From a virus: 36,991 nucleotides of DNA. The notes below the pieces were generated by a model. That model did not search any database, had not been told where the DNA came from, and worked only from the letters and a program-made list of their open reading frames with translations. Location: positions 1 to 36,991 of IMG/VR virus record IMGVR_UViG_3300025707_000017; one strand, written 5' to 3'. Below are positions 30,701 through 36,991 of the stretch, piece after piece; position 1 is the first letter of the stretch; the number at the start of each line of letters is the position of its first letter. The position numbers and the translations under genes were made by a program.

Positions 30701-33700
30701 TTAAAAGTTCACCAATCCCAAAATCTGGTTAATCGGAGCAAAACTTCCTGTGAACTTATAAGTATTACCTTTATACTTAAATACTATACCTTCTGACGGA
30801 ACAATTGAAGATAATCCACCAATTGCTTCTAATTTTTCAAGTTGGTGTTTTAACGTAGCCAACTTTTTAACATCTTTACCTCGTTTTACCTGTTTTATTG
30901 CCGCAATTACATCTCTTCTTATCTTTTGTACCGTACTATCTCCCGAAACTGCTAAATATCCACTAATATTCTTCAATATTTGTGCACCTACATCAAAAAA
31001 TAAAACTTCAAAGGGTTTCATATTCTGTTTTACCGTTTCTTGATGGTCATTCTTATCAAATGATAATACCCAGTCTAAAAAATCAGGAAATTTCTTCAAA
31101 TCTTTTTTAATCGTTGGTATCTTATATGACTTATCAAAAAACGCCCATCTTTTAGTTAAATTAATCAAAACTTTATTCGATATTTTTGCACTATGTTGTT
31201 TTGTTGCGTTAAAGATAAATTCTTCCCAAAATGATTGATGATACATAGATAAAGTATCATTATCTTTTAATGCATATTCTTTTTGTAATTTATTTAATCT
31301 ACTGATAAACCCAGCCTTCTTTTTTCCAAAATCTTGTACTTTAGATACTGTTAAAAATTGAGGTTTACCAATTTTATAATGTTTTTGTACGTGTTGATTA
31401 ACTTGTTTAATCATACCTGCCAACATTCGTCCAGAACCTTTAAGTTCTCCAATTGCCTTCCCGCTATCATCATATTCTAATGCTCCGTGAAATACAATCT
31501 CTGCTTTATCATAATTGATTACATTTGATGATGCTGGATACATGACTTCAAGATTCATCCAATTCTTACCATTACCAAAAATCTTTTCTTTTTGTGCATC
31601 GGATAATCTACCGATAGATTTTCCCAAATCTTTCATTGCAAATACAAAGGCATCTCTAATATCACCTCTACCTGCAAACTTAGATGCTACTCCACTCGTA
31701 TCCATCGAATTTGCTCCAAAATTCTTTAGTTGACCTTTATTTCTGGCCGTGACTAATTTTCCATCTTTCCAACTAACCATTAAATTTTGACCATCAAGTT
31801 TCTCTGTAACATTATCTTCACGACTAAGATTTCCACCCAATCCTAAAGTAATAATGTTTTTTAAATCACCAAATGTCAAATTTTTATCATCAAAGGGATG
31901 ATTCATGTGTCCATAGGCTCCACCCATTAATAATAACTCCTTTCCATTATCTTGTTTATCTGTAACTAATAAATTTACATATTCTTTTAAATCAAAAATA
32001 TTATCACTATGAAATTTATCCATTGGTGATAATTTAAGCTTTTTTGCTCTTTTTGTATTTTGTCCAACTGAGTCTATATCAACTCCGGCCGATACGGGTG
32101 CCTCAACTGCCACTCCTGTATAATCTTTACCATCGGGAGTAATTCCGTTCCAATTAAGAACTTCCCAACCCAAACTACTCATTATAAATTTTATTCTATC
32201 TTTATATGCCTCTATTGGATTTGTCTTACCAAATCTTTCACCGTAGGCTCCAGCTCCTTTTTTACCATATGCCACTGCCGGAACTATGTTTTTTGAAGTT
32301 GTATAATCAAGTCCTGGATCTTTTGCAGAATCACTTATAATATAACTCAATAAATCCCAACCCGTATCATTGATTTGTTCATGAGAATACATATTTTCAA
32401 TCCAAGATTTTGTAACTCGTTTGTAATCCTCAAATCCATCATAAAATGTTGGTGGGCCGTCATCCGTAGGAAACATACCACTATTAGCAACTTCTTTTAA
32501 TAATTTTGGTATAATATTTGGATTATTAACTAAAAACCCATCATATACTTCAAATAATTTTTTAAATTTATTAGTCATCATTTGGAATACCCCTTTATCA
32601 AAGTATCCGAATGCCTTTTTAAATAATTTTTCTCTATTCTTTTCAAATTCAGGTGAACCAAGTAGTTGTCTTATAGTAGTTCCACTTACTTCCTTTCCAC
32701 CAACTCTAACTGAAACGTGTGGTGCTGTATGAATGTATCCGTGTTCCTCGTATCCACTCATGTTATTTTTATTCTTTTTATAATCTTGATAATAAGTTTT
32801 TCCACCACTTTTCTTTGTTCCACCCGTTAATCTATCGGCGTCCTTTTCACCAAATATGTAAATTACTGCAGTTGTTTCTTCATCAAATTTATTTAATGTG
32901 TTTTTAGCAACATAAGGTGTTCTTTCTTTTATAATACGATTAGATGGTATACCCATTTTTTTCATATGACGAACTTTTTCCTTAAAGTTCATTGGATGTC
33001 TTGGTGGTTGTTTTATATCAGATGTAGTGATATATGCTACATCAACTTGTTTTTCTAACCATTTATAGGTTTTCAAATGGTGGGGCCCAAACGGTTGAAA
33101 CCGTCCACCGTATACACCTACGACTTTTTTAATTTTTGATTTTTCTTCTATCACATTAGTTGTGGCTTCACTTTTCTCACTAATGGAATATACAACATTT
33201 TTAGTATATAAGTCAAGCGTTTTATTAAGTTTTTCAACAGTCACTCCAGTATCTTTAATTGCACTTTTCTTCTCTGCCTTATCTGTAGTAACGTATGTGT
33301 CGTATTTATCACCTGGAGAATGTTCATATTGACGAACTTTTAATTTAATTTTTGATTCATAATCGCTTGGTAAAGTATTCTCAATTCCTAAAAATTTAAC
33401 CGCTCCTGGTATCAAATATAAAGTCACTTCTTTTTTATTTAAATTCATCATTAACTGACTTGATGTCCAGAGTTTATTTTGTGCCCTAACTAAATCATAT
33501 TTGGGGCCTTCATTTTGTTTATGATTATAAAACGATGGAAATACCTTCTTGTAATCTTTTTCTTTAGTTAATATCTCTAAAGAATTATTCAATCTCACTA
33601 CAGAAGAATGTCTATCTGTTCCACTAGTATATCCTTGTTCTGGATGATAAATCCCGTGATTTGACTTAACTACTGGTTGTTTTAAATCTTGTATTTTCAC

Positions 33701-35482
33701 ATAAGGACTAACTCTACTTGTATTTTCTATTTCAACTAATTTATTTCCATCACTAATTAATGTATGTCCCTTAATACCACCATGATATGTTATAAGTGAT
33801 TCAACTGCATCTTTTAAAGTCGTTTTAGAAAGTGCCTCTCTGATTCTTACACCATCTTTAGACATAGCCTTCTTTTTCTTTGCTTTATCAAAATCTTTCT
33901 CATCTCGTTTTACAAATAGTGCTGAATTTACAATTCCTATTCCATGAGAATTCATTCCTTCTGACCAATCTGTATCTTGGTCTATCATATAACATAACTC
34001 CACACCATAACCAGTTAGTTCCCTAACTACTTTTAGATTTGGATTATAATTTCTATCTCGGTTTTTACCTATTACAATATCATCACCAAATTTTTTGGCT
34101 ATTGCAATACATTCATCTACTTTACGATATTCATCATCTTTTCGTTGTTTATCTAATTGTTTTTTTACTTTATTAACTTTCTTTACACTTGGTGCACCAC
34201 CAATAGATTCTTTTCTAAAAGTTCCAAATTTTGGTTGACCTGATTTTTTTGTTCTTTTTCCACGACTAACTAAATTTTCATCATCTGGTGAATTAACGGG
34301 TGTGGGTGCCTGATTATCAAGATAATTTGGTGGATTTAACATCTCGGTTGTAATCTTTTGTTTATCTAACCACTTTTTAGCCTGTTTACTTTTTATTGGT
34401 TTTTTAATAAATTTACTAATTCCCTTTCTAACCAACATATTGAATTTTCTCTGTGCTTGTTTTGGATTCAAGGTAGCATTATTATCTACTAACATAAAGT
34501 TAGACCCACCAAATAATCCTTGAAAGTATGCCATATTTTTTTGAACATTATTCCAATACTTTTCTACAAGTTCAGATGGTAAAACTCTATCTCTTAATTT
34601 ATTTCTCATTTGTGCAACTTCTAATGAAGTATTAACAAATACCATATAGGTATCATAACCTAAATCAATCAATTTTTGTCGTTCTTTTTTTACATCTGAA
34701 AATTTATGACCAGTACCATCAATAATAACACCAAGTCTACCTTTTGAATATAACTTTAATCTTTGTTTACTCAATGCTTTAGCGTGTGTTCTCACTCCCA
34801 TATGTGCACTATAACTTGGGTCTGTAATCTGTCTAAATAAATCATTTGACATATTATCTAAATCTGTTGTACCAAAATACTTTTTCAAAAACATTTCTAA
34901 TTCTGTATCTTGATTAACAAGTTTTAATCCGTATGCTGAAGTGGTTAATTTATCGGGTATTCCAAACAATCCACCAGCAACATATGACTTTCCACTACCT
35001 GGCCCACCTGCAAGAAATACTGCTTTGAATATTCCTGGATCATTTTTTCCTTCAAATAAATCATCTGCTTTCCAAATATCTTTTGGGTCTTGTGCCATAT
35101 CTAAAACTTGTATTCGAGCTTTCGTAACTCCGTGTTTCTTAGTTAATATTTTTATTATCTTTTTAGCTTCGGAATGTGATTTAGCCTTTGTATAAAGTAT
35201 ATCTTCGTGTTTCTTACCTGGAGGAATACCCCAAATTACAAATTCTTTTTTACTTTCATCTATAGTATCTTCGTCAAATATATTAACTGTTTTATGTATT
35301 CTGAATGTGGCAGCTTTTCTACCATTGATAGTTGGCATGCCGTGGTCATCTTTACCAATATCTTTGATTTTCATTTTCTTGTTTTTAAATTTACCAACAA
35401 GAATAGTATCACCAATATTAACTGGTATATTTATATCTTCTTCTATCAGGGGTTTAGTTAACCATTCAGTTAATTTATTCAC
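30701..35482 (-). CDS. Giant multi-enzyme protein: kinase, Ntn amidohydrolase, nucleotidylyltransferase, RNA-ligase-like
   Basis: A 1593-residue protein in one intact frame. Residues 1-20 ('MNKLTEWLTKPLIEED') look like a capsid-targeting peptide with a cleavable LIE site. A small barrel-like domain follows (about 20-75). A P-loop kinase has Walker A 'GGPGSGKS' (159-166). After a linker, an Ntn amidohydrolase of the choloylglycine-hydrolase type has C458, 'NRD' (474-476), 'GMNSHGIG' (509-516), 'SNH' (607-609) and R624. A nucleotidylyltransferase has 'GRFQPFGPHH' (793-802) and 'SGTTIR' (933-938). A helical region of about 200 residues precedes an RNA-ligase-like domain with 'EKLDGQN' (K1228) and 'EGIVFKYKG' (1564-1572). 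Together these could repair or modify nucleic acid or process NAD-type cofactors. Individual domains are well supported; the joint function is not. Confidence 0.8.
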   Translation of the reverse strand: MNKLTEWLTKPLIEEDINIPVNIGDTILVGKFKNKKMKIKDIGKDDHGMPTINGRKAATFRIHKTVNIFDEDTIDESKKEFVIWGIPPGKKHEDILYTKAKSHSEAKKIIKILTKKHGVTKARIQVLDMAQDPKDIWKADDLFEGKNDPGIFKAVFLAGGPGSGKSYVAGGLFGIPDKLTTSAYGLKLVNQDTELEMFLKKYFGTTDLDNMSNDLFRQITDPSYSAHMGVRTHAKALSKQRLKLYSKGRLGVIIDGTGHKFSDVKKERQKLIDLGYDTYMVFVNTSLEVAQMRNKLRDRVLPSELVEKYWNNVQKNMAYFQGLFGGSNFMLVDNNATLNPKQAQRKFNMLVRKGISKFIKKPIKSKQAKKWLDKQKITTEMLNPPNYLDNQAPTPVNSPDDENLVSRGKRTKKSGQPKFGTFRKESIGGAPSVKKVNKVKKQLDKQRKDDEYRKVDECIAIAKKFGDDIVIGKNRDRNYNPNLKVVRELTGYGVELCYMIDQDTDWSEGMNSHGIGIVNSALFVKRDEKDFDKAKKKKAMSKDGVRIREALSKTTLKDAVESLITYHGGIKGHTLISDGNKLVEIENTSRVSPYVKIQDLKQPVVKSNHGIYHPEQGYTSGTDRHSSVVRLNNSLEILTKEKDYKKVFPSFYNHKQNEGPKYDLVRAQNKLWTSSQLMMNLNKKEVTLYLIPGAVKFLGIENTLPSDYESKIKLKVRQYEHSPGDKYDTYVTTDKAEKKSAIKDTGVTVEKLNKTLDLYTKNVVYSISEKSEATTNVIEEKSKIKKVVGVYGGRFQPFGPHHLKTYKWLEKQVDVAYITTSDIKQPPRHPMNFKEKVRHMKKMGIPSNRIIKERTPYVAKNTLNKFDEETTAVIYIFGEKDADRLTGGTKKSGGKTYYQDYKKNKNNMSGYEEHGYIHTAPHVSVRVGGKEVSGTTIRQLLGSPEFEKNREKLFKKAFGYFDKGVFQMMTNKFKKLFEVYDGFLVNNPNIIPKLLKEVANSGMFPTDDGPPTFYDGFEDYKRVTKSWIENMYSHEQINDTGWDLLSYIISDSAKDPGLDYTTSKNIVPAVAYGKKGAGAYGERFGKTNPIEAYKDRIKFIMSSLGWEVLNWNGITPDGKDYTGVAVEAPVSAGVDIDSVGQNTKRAKKLKLSPMDKFHSDNIFDLKEYVNLLVTDKQDNGKELLLMGGAYGHMNHPFDDKNLTFGDLKNIITLGLGGNLSREDNVTEKLDGQNLMVSWKDGKLVTARNKGQLKNFGANSMDTSGVASKFAGRGDIRDAFVFAMKDLGKSIGRLSDAQKEKIFGNGKNWMNLEVMYPASSNVINYDKAEIVFHGALEYDDSGKAIGELKGSGRMLAGMIKQVNQHVQKHYKIGKPQFLTVSKVQDFGKKKAGFISRLNKLQKEYALKDNDTLSMYHQSFWEEFIFNATKQHSAKISNKVLINLTKRWAFFDKSYKIPTIKKDLKKFPDFLDWVLSFDKNDHQETVKQNMKPFEVLFFDVGAQILKNISGYLAVSGDSTVQKIRRDVIAAIKQVKRGKDVKKLATLKHQLEKLEAIGGLSSIVPSEGIVFKYKGNTYKFTGSFAPINQILGLVNF

Positions 35483-35499
35483 TTGTATTTTCCGTTAAG

Positions 35500-35997
35500 T
35501 TATACTGAAAGTGCTCTCTTATACCATCCAAATATAAATCTCTCTTGTTCTGGTTTTCTATTCACTAAATCATAATAGTGTTTTAGACGATAACAACGAA
35601 CTCTATCTACAGATGGATTATATTTTGACAATGCTGCCTTAGTACCTGGCCCAAATCCTCCATCGACTGATATTTTACCACCCTTACCATTGATTGCACT
35701 TTGTAAAATCTTTACTGCTGTTCTTCTACCTTGATTTACACACATATCAAAATAAATATGTTTTAAATTATCAGATACATCATCTATTTTATTCTTATCC
35801 CAATAATCTTTTTTATAGATTTCTTTAGCACCTTCTTTAGTAAGGTTCTTGATATCTACATCAGGATAAAATCTCTTTGCTATACCAAAATTGGTTTCGC
35901 CCCCTAAATCACTCGGATCGTGAACATATCCACCCTCGTGTTCTAAAGTTAAATCAATTATTTCATCAAATGTAGTTAGTGTTTCATTATTTGCCAT
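35500..35997 (-). CDS. GH108-type muramidase (lysozyme) with peptidoglycan-binding domain
   Basis: 165 residues from ATG at 35997, chosen because GGAGG lies 7 nt upstream; a longer frame to 36051 overlaps the neighbour. 'EHEGGYVHDPSDLGGETNFG' (19-38) is the GH108 signature with catalytic Glu21. 'YFDMCVNQGRRTAVKILQSA' and 'ISVDGGFGPGTKAAL' belong to the C-terminal peptidoglycan-binding part of this family. There is no signal peptide, so it needs a holin, or acts from the virion. It cleaves the bacterial wall during lysis or entry. It lies next to the giant enzyme and head genes. Confidence 0.85.
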   Translation of the reverse strand: MANNETLTTFDEIIDLTLEHEGGYVHDPSDLGGETNFGIAKRFYPDVDIKNLTKEGAKEIYKKDYWDKNKIDDVSDNLKHIYFDMCVNQGRRTAVKILQSAINGKGGKISVDGGFGPGTKAALSKYNPSVDRVRCYRLKHYYDLVNRKPEQERFIFGWYKRALSV

Positions 35998-36016
35998 AAA
36001 TAACCTCCGTATTAAA

Positions 36017-36250
36017 TTAAATAGCTTTTTTAATATGTTTAGATTTTCCATTCGTTAATTTTTCTTCTTGTTTTAATTTTACATCAGGTTTCCCTGTCAA
36101 TTTATATCCAAGAACTTCTGCATTACTCATTCGAACCTTTTCAAATTCAGCTCTGTCCTTCTCATTCAACTCTCCACCAAACCCCTCATGTATCACTCGT
36201 TCAAGTTCTTCACCAATCATTCTATGTATAGCTGCTTTTGTTATTTTCAT
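36017..36250 (-). CDS. Small protein with KITK-type N-terminus
   Basis: A 77-residue protein. It opens 'MKITKAAIHRMIGEELERVI', nearly the same opening as the adjacent gene, and then diverges ('GELNEKDRAEFEKVRMSNAE'). The C-terminus is basic. The start has a GGTGGGA site inside the previous stop. Probably an internal virion or head protein, from the peptide and context. Confidence 0.6.
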   Translation of the reverse strand: MKITKAAIHRMIGEELERVIHEGFGGELNEKDRAEFEKVRMSNAEVLGYKLTGKPDVKLKQEEKLTNGKSKHIKKAI

Positions 36251-36251
36251 T

Positions 36252-36491
36252 TTAATCCCACCCTGAATGATTTTTTTCTAAGTGTCTATAAATCATAGTA
36301 ACTATTTTTTTGAGAGTCTGTGCATGTTTTTTTAATTTTGCATCTTTTCTAGTATCAGTATTTCTTCCAACAAACCACTCAAAATTTTCAACTGCATCAC
36401 CAAGTTCATAATATGCACTTTTAAGATTCATTTGTTCCTTTAACAATTCTTCTCTAATGATTTCTCTTAGTTGTGTTTTAGTTATTTTCAT
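36252..36491 (-). CDS. Small protein with KITK-type N-terminus
   Basis: A 79-residue protein beginning 'MKITKTQLREIIREELLKE', the clearest member of the recurring N-terminal peptide. The rest is helical and charged with 'YELGDAVENFEWFVGRNTD'. Its start overlaps the upstream stop (ATGA) and it ends 1 nt before the next gene. Unknown family. Confidence 0.6.
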   Translation of the reverse strand: MKITKTQLREIIREELLKEQMNLKSAYYELGDAVENFEWFVGRNTDTRKDAKLKKHAQTLKKIVTMIYRHLEKNHSGWD

Positions 36492-36991
36492 TTTACTTTA
36501 TTTCCTAACAATTTTACCCATTCGTCATATTTTAATGAGACTGAACCTGTCCTTATGTTTCCATAATTAATGTTATCCATATCTCTAGCTCTACCACCAC
36601 CGATTACTTTCAATGCCCTTTTTCTAAAATCATTTGGTATTACATCTTTTCCGGATCTTGCTACTCTTACGTCAATCCAGGGATTGTGGTTTGCCTGTTT
36701 TATAACTCTAACCTTTACAGGTATTTTAAGAAGTCTTCTCATATATGGTTTTAATTTTCTTGCGTATTTCGGATATTCTGACCATTCTTCTTTTGAAATT
36801 TTTTCATTTACGGATTCTTTAAGTGGTTTTCCATTTCTCAAAACCCTCTTAATAAATTTTACTCTTATTTGACTATCAAAATTTGATTTAGATAATTTTG
36901 CATCAGATGCAAACATTCCACCAGTTGCTTTCTTTTTAGCAACTAAACCCATATGAATATTTTTACCATCATTTTTCGCAACATAATACTG
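36488..36991 (-). CDS. Basic protein of unknown function (partial, N-terminus beyond window)
   Basis: The frame stays open to the right edge: 13 codons ('QYYVAKNDGKNIHM' region) precede the Met at 36952, which has no ribosome-binding site. The true start therefore lies outside the window and at least 167 residues are present. The protein is Lys/Arg-rich with 'KKATGGMFASDAKL', 'RRLLKIPVKVRVIKQANHNP' and 'NYGNIRTGSVSLKYDEWVKL'. No family is recognised. A nucleic-acid or head-interior role would suit its charge. Confidence 0.6.
   Translation of the reverse strand, partial: QYYVAKNDGKNIHMGLVAKKKATGGMFASDAKLSKSNFDSQIRVKFIKRVLRNGKPLKESVNEKISKEEWSEYPKYARKLKPYMRRLLKIPVKVRVIKQANHNPWIDVRVARSGKDVIPNDFRKRALKVIGGGRARDMDNINYGNIRTGSVSLKYDEWVKLLGNKVK

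Noticed and set aside
1-36991. CRISPR array
   Set aside because: No series of identical short repeats with regular unique spacers is present; the repeats seen are coding modules or promoters.

Overview
The window is part of the late (virion) region of a T4-like myovirus with AT-rich DNA. The main landmarks are a large terminase, a gp20-type portal, a gp21-type prohead protease, an acidic gp22-type core scaffold, a gp23-type major capsid protein and gp13/gp14/gp15-type neck and tail-completion proteins. The Ser/Thr/Gly-rich fibre proteins, a phage-encoded ribosomal protein bS21 and the CPEC/CHDC zinc-ribbon protein next to the terminase resemble marine T4-like phages. A marine bacterial host is therefore likely, but this is inference. 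Both ends of the window cut through genes.

Layout, in the direction of minus-strand transcription (right to left). 36991-35500: small proteins starting with a KITK-type peptide, then a GH108-type muramidase. 35482-30701: a 1593-residue multi-enzyme protein combining a P-loop kinase, a choloylglycine-hydrolase-like Ntn amidohydrolase, a nucleotidylyltransferase and an RNA-ligase-like domain. 30664-28205: a GIY-YIG homing endonuclease, a zinc-ribbon protein and small membrane or coiled-coil proteins. 28205-24796: terminase and portal. 24730-20174: head-core proteins, the protease and bS21. 19983-17029: scaffold and major capsid protein, closed by a clear intrinsic terminator. 16909-15537: two tandem stand-alone Hint (intein/hedgehog-type) proteins that have lost splicing residues. 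15450-11906: neck and tail-completion proteins. 11906-10893 and 8682-1: repetitive fibre or adhesin-like virion proteins.

A plus-strand island (about 8995-10892) interrupts the fibre genes. It holds six small genes, including a 57-residue one at 9193-9366. Three near-identical sigma70-like promoters (TTGACT, 18 nt, TATATT) and a leader predicted to fold as a pseudoknot lie in it. The island ends tail-to-tail, with no gap, against a late fibre gene, so early and late transcripts converge.

Late transcription probably uses a TATTTAT(A/T) box found 33-43 nt upstream of five minus-strand genes, and once further upstream of the scaffold gene. Many head-region proteins, including the giant enzyme, start with a short helical peptide followed by an (L/I)xE site. 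This resembles T4 capsid-targeting peptides cut by the prohead protease. It suggests a set of internal head proteins, possibly including an enzyme package injected with the DNA.
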